A stretch of DNA of 64,000 nt from the NCBI RefSeq assembly GCF_004327335.1, contig NZ_QJUO01000007.1:62001-126000 (forward strand). The letters are read 5' to 3'. Position numbers and translations under genes: made by a program. Below, in pieces: positions 39,076 through 47,766 of this stretch (position 1 is the stretch's first letter; each line of letters starts with the position of its first letter). The DNA comes from Stutzerimonas kirkiae. GTDB lineage: Bacteria; Pseudomonadota; Gammaproteobacteria; Pseudomonadales; Pseudomonadaceae. The notes below the pieces were generated by a model. It saw nothing but the letters and a program-made list of their open reading frames with translations. It was not told the origin of the DNA and did not search any database.

Positions 39076-40056
39076 GTGGACAAGCTCTATTACCTGGGCA
39101 AGCGATTGGGGCAGGGTGCCTTCATCGTCCTGCTCGTGTCCTTGCTGATCTTCACCTTGCTGCGGGTGATGTCGGGCGACCCGGTGCGCCTGATCGTCGG
39201 CGGCATGGCGCCCGATCACGTGGTCGAGCAGGCCGCCAGGGACCTGGGCCTGCGCGACCCGATGCTGGTGCAGTACGGCCGCTATCTGGCCGGGCTGGTG
39301 CAGGGCGACATGGGGCAATCCTTCATCCGCCCGAAGAGCGGCGCCACCATGGGCGGCGCGGCCTACGACGACCCGACCCGCAGCGAGCGCGCCGAAGTCG
39401 CCGAGCTGATCATGCGAGCGCTGCCCTATACCCTGCAACTGGCGGGGCTGGCTTTGCTCATCGCGTTGCTGGTATCGCTGGCGCTGGGCATACCCGCCGG
39501 CCTCAACCCCGGCAAGTGGCAGGACAAGCTGGCGTTCTTCACTGGCTCGATCTTCGTCTCGCTGCCCAACTTCTGGCTTGGCATCGTACTGATCCTGGTC
39601 CTCTCGGTGCAGCTCAAATGGGTGCCGGCGATCGGCTACGGTGGCTTCAGCTATACCTGGCTGCCGGCCATCGTGCTGGCGGTGGAGCTGATCCCCTTTC
39701 TCACCCGCACGCTGTCGGTGTCGATCGCCGAGATCATGACCCAGCCCTTCATCGCCGCGGCCCGCTCGCGCGGTATCGGCCGTGCACGGGTGGTGTTCGG
39801 CCATGCCCTGCGCAATGCCAGCGTGCCCTTGCTGAACCTGCTGGGCATCCAGCTCTCGGCGCTGATCGGCGGGGTGCTGGTGATCGAGTTCATCTTCGAC
39901 TACCCGGGCCTGGGCCTGCTGACCATCCAGGCGGTGCTGCAGCGGGATTTCCCGCTGATCCAGGGCATCGCCATCCTGACCGCAGTCATCTTCGTCTGCA
40001 TCAACATCATCGTCGACTTCATCGCGGTGCTCATCGACCCGCGTCTGGATCACTGA
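39076..40056 (+). CDS. ABC transporter permease, DppB-like
   Basis: 326 residues, six predicted membrane helices, N-terminal family motif (GDPVRLIVGG) and the cytoplasmic EAA loop AARSRGIGRARVVFGHALRNA. Half of the membrane channel of a peptide/opine/nickel-type importer. GTG start at 39076 with a GGGAGC site. The next permease gene starts two bases after its stop. Confidence 0.92.
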   Translation: MDKLYYLGKRLGQGAFIVLLVSLLIFTLLRVMSGDPVRLIVGGMAPDHVVEQAARDLGLRDPMLVQYGRYLAGLVQGDMGQSFIRPKSGATMGGAAYDDPTRSERAEVAELIMRALPYTLQLAGLALLIALLVSLALGIPAGLNPGKWQDKLAFFTGSIFVSLPNFWLGIVLILVLSVQLKWVPAIGYGGFSYTWLPAIVLAVELIPFLTRTLSVSIAEIMTQPFIAAARSRGIGRARVVFGHALRNASVPLLNLLGIQLSALIGGVLVIEFIFDYPGLGLLTIQAVLQRDFPLIQGIAILTAVIFVCINIIVDFIAVLIDPRLDH

Positions 40057-40057
40057 C

Positions 40058-40966
40058 ATGACCGATATTCTCAGCCATTCGCCAAGCGCCGGGGTGCAGC
40101 CGGTGGCATCGCCGGCCCGGCAGATACTGCAACTGGCCCTGGGCTCCTGGGGCGGCAGGATCGGCACACTGGTGTTCGCCATCATGGTCGCCGGCTGCCT
40201 GCTCTATCCCTGGTTGTCGGGCATCGACCCCAACGCGATGAACATCAAGTCGCGTTTCCTGCCGCCGCTGTTCTTCGATGGCTTCCAGTGGGCGCACCCG
40301 CTGGGGACCGACCAGCTCGGGCGCGATATGCTGGTGCGGGCCTGCATCGGCCTGCGCTATTCGCTGCTGATCGGCATCTGCACGGTGCTGCTGATGCTGG
40401 CCATCGGCTGCACCCTGGGCACCCTCTCCGGGTTCAAGGGGCGGCTGACCGATACGCTGATCATGCGCATCACCGATGTGCAGCTGTCGATCCCGATGAT
40501 CATCCTGGCGATCGCCGTGCTGGGCGCGGCGCGGCCCTCGGTGGGGGCCATCATCCTCGTGCTGGGGCTGTCCGGCTGGCCGCTGTATGCCCGCGTGGTA
40601 CGCAGCGCGGCGCTGGCCGAGCGCAACCGCGACTATGTGCGTAGCGCCCGCATCATGGGAGCTTCCGACCTGCGCATCATCGCGCTGCTGGTGGTACCCA
40701 ACATCATCCCGCCGGTGCTGTTCGTCGCGGTGCTGGATATCGCGCGCATGGTGATCTGCGAGTCCATCCTGGGTTTCCTCGGCCTGGGCGTGCAGCCGCC
40801 GACCCCGACCTTCGGCAATGTCATCGCCGATGGCCGCAAATACCTGATCAATGCCTGGTGGATCGCCACCATTCCGGGACTGCTGCTGGTGGTTCTGCTG
40901 ACCAGTATCAACCTCATGGGCTCGGCGCTGGAGCGTGCCCGCAACCGTGTCTACGGAGGCAAGTGA
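40058..40966 (+). CDS. ABC transporter permease, DppC-like
   Basis: 302 residues, six membrane helices, conserved HPLGTDQLGRDMLVR after the first periplasmic loop and the EAA loop YVRSARIMGASDLRIIALLVVPN. It partners the DppB-like permease. Its stop TGA overlaps the start of the ATPase gene (TGATG), indicating coupled translation. Confidence 0.92.
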   Translation: MTDILSHSPSAGVQPVASPARQILQLALGSWGGRIGTLVFAIMVAGCLLYPWLSGIDPNAMNIKSRFLPPLFFDGFQWAHPLGTDQLGRDMLVRACIGLRYSLLIGICTVLLMLAIGCTLGTLSGFKGRLTDTLIMRITDVQLSIPMIILAIAVLGAARPSVGAIILVLGLSGWPLYARVVRSAALAERNRDYVRSARIMGASDLRIIALLVVPNIIPPVLFVAVLDIARMVICESILGFLGLGVQPPTPTFGNVIADGRKYLINAWWIATIPGLLLVVLLTSINLMGSALERARNRVYGGK

Positions 40967-42786
40967 TGAGCAGCCAGGTGAGCGTAAGCGTGGCGGATTT
41001 CTCGGTTGCCGTGGCGGCCACCGGCAAGCTGCTGGTCGACCGGGTGTCGTTCGCCATCGCCCCCGGCGAGGTGCTCGGGGTGATTGGCGACAGTGGCGCC
41101 GGCAAGACGGTGCTGGCCAAGGCGCTGGCCGGCTGGCTGGGGCGCGACCTCGCCGCGCTCGGCGGTACCCTGCGGGTCGGTGAGTCGAGCATCGCGGCGC
41201 CGCAACTGGCGTCCATGGCGCGTGGCCAGCGTACCCGCATCGGTTTCGTCGGCGGCGACCCGAGCAGTGCGCTGAACCCCACGCTGACGGTCGGCAAGCA
41301 ATTGATGGAACGCCTGCGCGCGGCGCGGCCGGGTATCGGCCGGGCGGAAGGGCGGCGGCGCATCGTGCAGTTGCTCAGCGACGTGCGCATCCCTTCGCCG
41401 GAGGCGCGGCTGGAGGAATATCCGTTCCAGTTCAGCGGCGGCATGCTGCAGCGGGTGATGATCGTCGATGCCCTGCTGGGCGATCCGGACTTTCTGGTCG
41501 CCGACAATATCACCCAGCCGCTGGATGTGACTGTCGGCGCGCAGATCCTGCGGCTGGTCCGCCGGGTCGCGCGCGAGCACCGCACCGCCATCCTCTACCT
41601 GACCAGCTCGCCGGCGATTGCCCGCGACGTGGCCGACCGCCTGCTGGTCCTCGATCAGGGCGCGGTGGTGGAGGAGGGTGAGTCGCACGCCCTGCTGGGC
41701 GACCCCGCGCATGCCGCCACGCGGCGGCTGATCGCCCAGCAGCCGGGGCTCTGGCGCAATGTCGAGGCGCGGCCGGTGCACAGCCATGAAGGCGTCATGC
41801 CCTCCATGGCGGTGCTCGATGTGGCCCAGACCTACCACCACCAGCGCCGTGCGGTGAAAGCCGTGCGCCAGGCGACCTTCGATGTCTTCCCCGGCGAGAA
41901 CTTCGCCATCGTCGGCGAATCGGGCTGCGGCAAGTCGACCCTGACACGTATCCTCGCCTGGCTGGAAATACCCGAGAAGGGCGATATCGAGCTGTTCGGC
42001 CAGTCCCTCAGCTTCCTGCCGAAGAAGCAACTGGTGAAGCTGCGCCAGCAGTTTCAGTTGTTGTTGCAGGACCCGTTCAACTCGCTGCCGCCACGCATGA
42101 CCATCGGCCGCATGATCGCCGAGCCGCTGCTGATCCACCAGCGGCTGGGCAAGGCGCAATTGCGCGAGCGGGTGCTCGCGGCCATGGCCGAGGTCGGTCT
42201 GGACCCTGCGCTGCACGACCACCTGGCGCTGAACCTGAACGGCGCCCAGCGCCAGCGCATCGCCATCGCCCGGGCGCTGATCCTGTCGCCTAAGCTGATC
42301 ATCCTCGATGAAACCCTCAGCTCGCTGGACCCGGGCGAACAGCAGAAGCTGCTGGAGCTGTTCGATCGCCTGCAGAAGAAGCACGGCCTGACCTACATCT
42401 TCATTTCCCACGACCTGGCGATGGTGCGCCGCAGTTGCGATCGGATCGCGGTGATGTACCTGGGCGAGATGGTCGAGGTCACGGATAACCAGACACTTTT
42501 CAGCAACCCTGGCCATCCTTATACCCGCGCCTTGCTCAGCGCCGTATCGACCCTCGAGGACAACCCCTTCGCCGCCAGCGAGTACCTGCTCGAAGGCGAG
42601 CCACCGAGCCCGATCGACGTGCCGCAGGGCTGCGCGTTCCGCACCCGCTGCCCCAGGGCCATGGAGATCTGCGCCAGTGTCTCGCCGACGCTGGACCGCC
42701 GCGAGGGCGCGGCCGGCTACACCGCCTGCCACCTCAACCGCCGCCCGCCAGCGGTCGAGTCGCCGCTCACACGGGGTCTGGCCTGA
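40966..42786 (+). CDS. Fused double ABC ATPase (DppD-DppF-like) with one degenerate catalytic site
   Basis: 606 residues, two nucleotide-binding domains in one chain. Domain 1 has Walker A GDSGAGKT (41-48) and signature FSGGM (156-160). However, its Q-loop position is Gly97, the Walker-B catalytic Glu is Asn181 (LVADNIT) and the switch His is Ser214. Domain 2 has Walker A GESGCGKS, a normal Q-loop (LLLQDP), Walker B ILDET (Glu449) and His482 (ISHDL), but its signature is NGAQ (425-428). The non-consensus parts would all fall in the same composite ATP site, leaving one intact site. A C-terminal oligopeptide-transporter cysteine region (CAFRTRCPRAMEIC) is kept. It powers the cluster's importer. 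Confidence 0.92.
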   Translation: MSSQVSVSVADFSVAVAATGKLLVDRVSFAIAPGEVLGVIGDSGAGKTVLAKALAGWLGRDLAALGGTLRVGESSIAAPQLASMARGQRTRIGFVGGDPSSALNPTLTVGKQLMERLRAARPGIGRAEGRRRIVQLLSDVRIPSPEARLEEYPFQFSGGMLQRVMIVDALLGDPDFLVADNITQPLDVTVGAQILRLVRRVAREHRTAILYLTSSPAIARDVADRLLVLDQGAVVEEGESHALLGDPAHAATRRLIAQQPGLWRNVEARPVHSHEGVMPSMAVLDVAQTYHHQRRAVKAVRQATFDVFPGENFAIVGESGCGKSTLTRILAWLEIPEKGDIELFGQSLSFLPKKQLVKLRQQFQLLLQDPFNSLPPRMTIGRMIAEPLLIHQRLGKAQLRERVLAAMAEVGLDPALHDHLALNLNGAQRQRIAIARALILSPKLIILDETLSSLDPGEQQKLLELFDRLQKKHGLTYIFISHDLAMVRRSCDRIAVMYLGEMVEVTDNQTLFSNPGHPYTRALLSAVSTLEDNPFAASEYLLEGEPPSPIDVPQGCAFRTRCPRAMEICASVSPTLDRREGAAGYTACHLNRRPPAVESPLTRGLA

Positions 42787-42874
42787 TGCGCGCCGCGCCG
42801 CAGCGCCATGGCGGCCTACCTGACTTCGCCGCAGGCATGGGGCAGACTGGCGCTTTTGCCCAGGAGCGACCGCC

Positions 42875-43633
42875 ATGCTGAGCCAACCCCGTTTCGATGA
42901 AATCATGCGCCGCCTGACGCTGCAGCAGCGTGTCAGCGTGCTGGAGCTGGCCGAGGCCCTGCATGTCTCGGACGAGACCATCCGCCGCGACCTCAAGGGG
43001 CTGGAGGAACTGGGCAAGCTGCGGCGCATCCATGGCGGGGCGATCCTGCCCAACACCAGCACCGAGCAACCGCTCGGCGTGCGCAGCCGTATCCGCCCGC
43101 AGGAAAAGGCGCGCATTGCGCAGAAGGCCCTGGGGCTGATCCGCGACGGCATGTCGATCTTCCTCGACACCGGCACCACCACCCAGGCGCTGGCCGCCCG
43201 GCTGGATCGCTTCGGCTCGCTGAACCTGTTCACCAACTCGCTGGATATCGCGCAACTGCTCAACCAGACCAGCGACAACCGCGTGACGCTGGTGCCCGGC
43301 AGCGTCCGCCGCAACGACAGCGCGCTGATCGGCAGCCACACCCTGGCGTTCGTCGAGCAGTTCCACTTCGACATTGCCTTCATGGGCATCGGCGGCATCG
43401 ACCTCGAGGTCGGCTTCATGGACTACGAGGAACCCGAGGCGCTGCTGCGCCGACTGCTGTGCAGCCATGCCAAGCAGCGGGTGATCCTGGCCGACTCGGG
43501 CAAGGTCGGGCTGCGCACCTTCATTCGCACCATCCCCTTCGACCAGGTGGACTGCCTGGTCACCAGCAAACCTTTGCCGGACGCATTCGCCGTCTGTCTG
43601 GAGCAGGCCAATGTCACAGTGCTTACCCCCTAG
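42875..43633 (+). CDS. DeoR family transcriptional regulator
   Basis: 252 residues. The N-terminal DeoR helix-turn-helix covers about 1-57, with RVSVLELAEALHVSDETIRRDL and the hallmark LRRIHGGAI. The C-terminal sugar-phosphate-isomerase-like sensor has FLDTGTTTQALA and ILADSGKVG. DeoR proteins usually sense phosphorylated metabolites, which fits the kinases encoded downstream. Probably the repressor of this cluster. Its 3' end overlaps the next gene by 23 bases. Confidence 0.9.
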   Translation: MLSQPRFDEIMRRLTLQQRVSVLELAEALHVSDETIRRDLKGLEELGKLRRIHGGAILPNTSTEQPLGVRSRIRPQEKARIAQKALGLIRDGMSIFLDTGTTTQALAARLDRFGSLNLFTNSLDIAQLLNQTSDNRVTLVPGSVRRNDSALIGSHTLAFVEQFHFDIAFMGIGGIDLEVGFMDYEEPEALLRRLLCSHAKQRVILADSGKVGLRTFIRTIPFDQVDCLVTSKPLPDAFAVCLEQANVTVLTP

Positions 43634-44873
43634 CGCCATCGATATAGAGGGTTTCGACCAGTTGTTCGCCGAGAGTTCACGCATCGGCGCCACCCCGGCC
43701 GGCGGCCTGCACCGCCTGGCGGCCTCGCGCGAAGATGGGCAGGTGCGCGACCTGCTCAGCCAGTGGCTCGAGGCGCATGACCTCGACGTCAGGGTCGACC
43801 CGGCAGGCAATCTGTTCGGCCTGGCCACCTTCGACCCCGCCGCGCCCTATATCCTCTGTGGTTCCCATCTCGACAGCCAGCCGACCGCGGGCCGTTTCGA
43901 CGGCGCCTATGGCGTGATCGCCGGCGCCGTGGCGGTGGCCCGGGTCTCCCGTCTGCATCGCCAGGCCGGTGTCGCGCCGCGCTTCAACCTGGCGCTGGTC
44001 GACTGGACCAACGAAGAGGGCGCGCGCTTCCAGCCGAGCCTGATCGGCAGCTCCTACTTCATCGGCGAGCTGGATGCGGCGCAGGCCCACGCCGCCACCG
44101 ATGCCAAGGGGGTGACGCTCGGCCAGGCGCTCGGCGAGATCGGTTACCTGGGCGCCGCCCGTGTCGAATTGCCGGTGGCCGGCTATGCCGAAGTGCATGT
44201 CGAGCAGGGCACCGGCCTGTCCGAGCGCGCCGCGGCCATCGGCGTGGTGCGCAGCACCTGGGCGGCGATCAAGCTGTCGCTGCGTTTCAACGGTGTCCAG
44301 GCCCACACCGGGCCGACGCCGATGGCCGCGCGCATCGATGCACTGTGGGCGGCGGCACGCTGCATCGATGCCACCCGGCGTCTGAGCGACGAATTCGGCA
44401 GCGCTTTGCATTCCTCGGTGGGCAAGCTGGATATCTACCCCAATTCGCCGAACGTGGTGCCGTCGCGGGTGACCTGCTTCGTCGAGCTGCGCTCGGCGCG
44501 ACCGGCGCTGTTGGAGGAAGCCTGCGCACGCCTGCACAGCGAGCTCGACGCTGTCGCCAGTGCGACCGGTTGCGGCTATCAGGTGCTCAGCGAACAGGTG
44601 CGCGCGCCGGCGCACCTGGAACCAGCCCTGGGCGATGCCGTGCAGGCGATTTGCCATGAGCTGGCGCTGCCCTGCGTGGACAGCGTCACCGTGTCCGGCC
44701 ATGACGCCATCAGCATGAGCCGCAAGTATCCGAGCGTGCTGGTGTTCATCCCCAGCGAGGGCGGTATCGCCCACAACGAGGGCGAGCTGACCCAGGAACG
44801 TGACTTGCATAACGGCCTGCATGTGCTCACCGAATTTCTCTATCGCGCCAGTATTGGCCGCCTTGCCCTGTAA
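43611..44873 (+). CDS. M20 family zinc amidohydrolase (N-carbamoyl/allantoate-type)
   Basis: 420 residues. Metal ligands in GSHLDSQPTAGRFDGAYGV (His, Asp), DWTNEEGARF (Glu-Glu) and HVEQG, plus the late HNEGE. The dimerisation domain (about 215-330) includes QAHTGPTPM. Members hydrolyse N-carbamoyl amino acids, allantoate, ureidoglycolate, or the formylamino-pyrimidine acted on by YlmB. The start is embedded 23 bases inside the deoR-like gene, so translation is coupled. Second amidohydrolase of the cluster after the amidase at 35766. Confidence 0.9.
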   Translation: MSQCLPPSAIDIEGFDQLFAESSRIGATPAGGLHRLAASREDGQVRDLLSQWLEAHDLDVRVDPAGNLFGLATFDPAAPYILCGSHLDSQPTAGRFDGAYGVIAGAVAVARVSRLHRQAGVAPRFNLALVDWTNEEGARFQPSLIGSSYFIGELDAAQAHAATDAKGVTLGQALGEIGYLGAARVELPVAGYAEVHVEQGTGLSERAAAIGVVRSTWAAIKLSLRFNGVQAHTGPTPMAARIDALWAAARCIDATRRLSDEFGSALHSSVGKLDIYPNSPNVVPSRVTCFVELRSARPALLEEACARLHSELDAVASATGCGYQVLSEQVRAPAHLEPALGDAVQAICHELALPCVDSVTVSGHDAISMSRKYPSVLVFIPSEGGIAHNEGELTQERDLHNGLHVLTEFLYRASIGRLAL

Positions 44874-44891
44874 GAGCGGAGGAGTTGTCTC

Positions 44892-45821
44892 ATGCTGTCC
44901 AGCCCTCTCGAACGACTGAATGACTGCCTGGGAACCCTGGGCTTCGCCGCCGCCAGCGAACCCGTGGAGGTGACCGCCGCGGTGGCCTCGCCGTTGCGCC
45001 TGGCCACGGAATGGCAGGGTTATGCATTCGAGTGCCAGGGCGCGCGTTACCACGCCAAGGTGCTGTTCGACGATACCGCGGCCTGGATCGACGTGCCCGC
45101 CAGCGCCCGTGCCAGCCAGTTGTTCGCCGCCAGCGGGGTGACCCCTGAACTGGTGGCCCAGGCCCCGCAACAGGGCGTGCTGGTGTTCGCCGCCTTGCCC
45201 GAGGGCAGCCGCTGGAGCCGGGTCGACGACCTGCTGTCGGCCGAGCGCCTGACCCAGTTGTTCGCGGCGAAAAAGGCCCTGCATGCCTGCCCGGCCGCGC
45301 CGCTCGGGCGCACCCCGCTGGAAACCCTGGACTGGCTGCGCCGGCGCTGTGTACAGGACCGGGTGCTGCTGCCGGAAGACGCGGCCTGGATCGACCAGTG
45401 CATCGATCTGGTGCGGGCCGCCCTGACGCGCTCCGGCTGGCGCGTCACGCCGATCCACGGCGACGGGGTGGCGAGCAATGTCATCCTCGCCGGCGAGCGC
45501 CTGATGCTGGTGGATTTCGACCGTTCCAGCCTGTTCGACCCCTGGTACGACCTGGCTGCCACCCTCAACGAGCTGTACCAGTTCGAGGACCAGTGGCGCC
45601 TCGGCATCGAGTTGTGGAACGGCGCCTGCCGCGAGCCGGATTACGCCCGCTGCCGCCTGCATGCCCTGCTCGATGACTGGATATGGACGCTCTGGGGGCT
45701 GTGGGCCGGCAGTGTCACCCAGCGTGAGGTGGAATTCTCCAAGGTCGGCCAGTGGACCCTGTTGCGCCTGCGCGACGGCCTGGCCGATCCACGCTTCGAA
45801 AGCTGGCTGCGATTGCTCTGA
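44892..45821 (+). CDS. APH-family small-molecule kinase (first)
   Basis: 309 residues, aminoglycoside/choline-kinase-like fold. Lys56 (YHAKVLF) matches the ATP-binding lysine. The catalytic loop is IHGDGVASN (Asp191, Asn196), and the metal-binding Asp208 is in LVDFDRS. It phosphorylates a hydroxyl of a small amino alcohol, sugar or related molecule; the acceptor is unknown. Eighteen bases after the M20 gene and ten before the next kinase gene. Confidence 0.87.
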   Translation: MLSSPLERLNDCLGTLGFAAASEPVEVTAAVASPLRLATEWQGYAFECQGARYHAKVLFDDTAAWIDVPASARASQLFAASGVTPELVAQAPQQGVLVFAALPEGSRWSRVDDLLSAERLTQLFAAKKALHACPAAPLGRTPLETLDWLRRRCVQDRVLLPEDAAWIDQCIDLVRAALTRSGWRVTPIHGDGVASNVILAGERLMLVDFDRSSLFDPWYDLAATLNELYQFEDQWRLGIELWNGACREPDYARCRLHALLDDWIWTLWGLWAGSVTQREVEFSKVGQWTLLRLRDGLADPRFESWLRLL

Positions 45822-45831
45822 GGAGGCGACG

Positions 45832-46767
45832 ATGAAAACCCTGGGTACTGCACAGACTCCACCGGAACAGGCGCTGGAGGCGGCCATCCACGGCCTGCCC
45901 GAATGGCGCGGCAAGGCTGCCAGCTATGCACCGGTCAGCGGGGGTATTTCCAATACCAACTGGCGTGTGCATATCGCCGGGGCGCCATGCGATTATTTCG
46001 TGAAGATTCCGGGCACCGGCACCGAGATGTTCATCCGCCGCGATACCGCCCATGACGCCAGCCTGAAGGCCGCGGCGACCGGCTATGGGGTTCCGGTGGT
46101 CGGCTATCTGCCGGAGCAGGGCGTGGAAATCTTCGAGTTCATCGAAGGCTGGCGCCCAGCCAGCAACCGGGACTTCCTCGAGCGTGACGTGCGCCTGGGG
46201 GCGGCCCGTGGCCTCAAGGCGTTCAACTCGCAGGGCTCGCTGATCCAGACCAAGACGGTGTTCGACATGATCGACGAGCACTACCGGCAGGTTCGCGAGC
46301 TGGGCGCGAGCACGCCGCCGGACCATGACTGGCTGACCCTGCAGTACCAGCGTGCGCGCCAGGCGCTGGAAGCCTCGGGGCTGGACCTGGTGCCCTGCAT
46401 GAACGACACCCTGGCCGGCAATTTCATGCTCAACCAGGCCGGCGACATCCGCCTGGTGGACTTCGAATACGCCTCCAACAACGATCGCCACTACGAACTG
46501 GCGTTGTGGTTCGGCGAAATGTTCTTCCCCGAGGCGCTGGAGCTGGAAGTGATCGAGGACTACTTCGGTGCCGTGCGCCCGCGGGACGTGGCGCGCATCA
46601 AGTTGCACAAGGCGCTGGCCGACCTGAAGTGGTCGACCTGGGCCATGGTGCAACGGGCGGTCTCATCGCTGGAATTCGACTATTACAAATATGGCTTCTG
46701 GAAGCACATGCGCGCCCGTAGCGTGATGCGCAACTCCCAGTGGGAATCCTGGCTGCGCCAGGTCTGA
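45832..46767 (+). CDS. APH/choline-kinase-like kinase (second)
   Basis: 311 residues, closest in pattern to LicA/choline-ethanolamine kinases. The glycine loop SGGISNTNWRV (36-46) is followed by Lys58. The catalytic loop is CMNDTLAGNF (Asp192, Asn197), with Met where choline kinases have His, and the metal-binding Asp210 is in LVDFEYAS. AGGAGG ribosome site seven bases before ATG 45832. Two different kinases in one operon suggest either two acceptor hydroxyls or a heteromeric enzyme; the substrate is unknown. Confidence 0.87.
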   Translation: MKTLGTAQTPPEQALEAAIHGLPEWRGKAASYAPVSGGISNTNWRVHIAGAPCDYFVKIPGTGTEMFIRRDTAHDASLKAAATGYGVPVVGYLPEQGVEIFEFIEGWRPASNRDFLERDVRLGAARGLKAFNSQGSLIQTKTVFDMIDEHYRQVRELGASTPPDHDWLTLQYQRARQALEASGLDLVPCMNDTLAGNFMLNQAGDIRLVDFEYASNNDRHYELALWFGEMFFPEALELEVIEDYFGAVRPRDVARIKLHKALADLKWSTWAMVQRAVSSLEFDYYKYGFWKHMRARSVMRNSQWESWLRQV

Positions 46768-46781
46768 AAACGAGGTAATCC

Positions 46782-47585
46782 ATGTCGCTGACACCTGAAC
46801 AGATCGACCAGTTCACCGCCTTCGCGCACCAGTTGGCACGGGTCGCCGGCGAGGCCGCGATGCCGCACTTCCGCGTGCCCCTGGCCGTCGTGGACAAGGG
46901 CAAGGCCGGCTACGATCCGGTCACGGTGGCCGACCAGGGCGCCGAACGCGCCATGCGTGAACTGATCGCCACGCGCTACCCGGGGCATGGCGTGCTCGGT
47001 GAGGAGGAGGCCAGTGTCACCGGCAGCGAGCCCTATACCTGGGTGCTCGACCCCATCGACGGCACCCGTGCCTTTATCACCGGCCTGCCGCTGTGGGGCA
47101 CCCTGATCGCGCTCAATGACGGCGCCCGCCCGCGCATCGGCGTCATGAACCAGCCGTTCACCGGCGAGCGTTACCTGGGTACGCCAAACGGTGCCTGGCT
47201 CAACGGCGTACCCATCGCCACGCGTCCCTGCGCCGACCTCGCGCAGGCGCGGGTGATGGCCACCAGCCTGGAAATCTTCACCACACCAGCGTTGCGCGCC
47301 GGCTTCGAGGCGATTGCCGGTGAAGCCCAGTTGCTGCGCATGGGTGGCGATTGCTATGCCTACTGCCTGCTGGCGCAGGGGCTGGTGGACGTGGTGATCG
47401 AGGCGAGCCTGATGCCCTATGACGTGCAGGCGCTGATCCCGATCGTCGAGGCGGCGGGCGGGCGCATGACCACCTGGGACGGTGGCGACGCCCAGCACGG
47501 CGGCGCCATCCTCGCCTGTGGCGACCCGGCCCTGCATGCCCGGCTGCTCGAGCGGCTCAGGCCCTATGTGGACGGGCAGCCCTGA
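46782..47585 (+). CDS. Inositol-monophosphatase-family phosphatase (HisN-like)
   Basis: 267 residues. Li+-sensitive phosphatase motifs: GEEEAS (metal Glu-Glu, about 74), DPIDGTRAFITGLPLWG (metal Asp residues, about 88-104), and the third-site region PYDVQALIPIVEAAGG, where the usual WD is YD. HisN-type members remove phosphate from histidinol phosphate or sugar/inositol phosphates. Last gene of the cluster; its product may act on the compound phosphorylated by the two upstream kinases. Confidence 0.88.
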   Translation: MSLTPEQIDQFTAFAHQLARVAGEAAMPHFRVPLAVVDKGKAGYDPVTVADQGAERAMRELIATRYPGHGVLGEEEASVTGSEPYTWVLDPIDGTRAFITGLPLWGTLIALNDGARPRIGVMNQPFTGERYLGTPNGAWLNGVPIATRPCADLAQARVMATSLEIFTTPALRAGFEAIAGEAQLLRMGGDCYAYCLLAQGLVDVVIEASLMPYDVQALIPIVEAAGGRMTTWDGGDAQHGGAILACGDPALHARLLERLRPYVDGQP

Positions 47586-47622
47586 TCCTCGTCAGGCCCT
47601 GTCGGCCTGTAGCTCTGGCGTA

Positions 47623-47682
47623 GGGTGCGCCGTGCGCACCAACGATAGCGGCACCGTGCGCACCCAGGCACTCGGCGCACCC
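47623..47682. repeat. GGGTGCGCC-type hairpin after the cluster
   Basis: Arms GGGTGCGCC (47623) and GGCGCACCC (47674-47682) with internal GTGCGCACC copies. It lies between the phosphatase and EamA genes, a plausible terminator for both. Confidence 0.55.
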
Positions 47683-47766
47683 TGGGCAAACCCACCGTTA
47701 CCCACTGCGCCACTGGATATTTGACGCGATACTGGCAGCACCAGCGTGATGCCCGTCAACAAGCGC

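Noticed and set aside
40951..43677. 822-codon minus-strand open frame across the fused ATPase and deoR genes, and a similar 745-codon frame at 43677-45914
   Set aside because: Both lie opposite genes with complete motifs and follow their codon bias; they are shadows.
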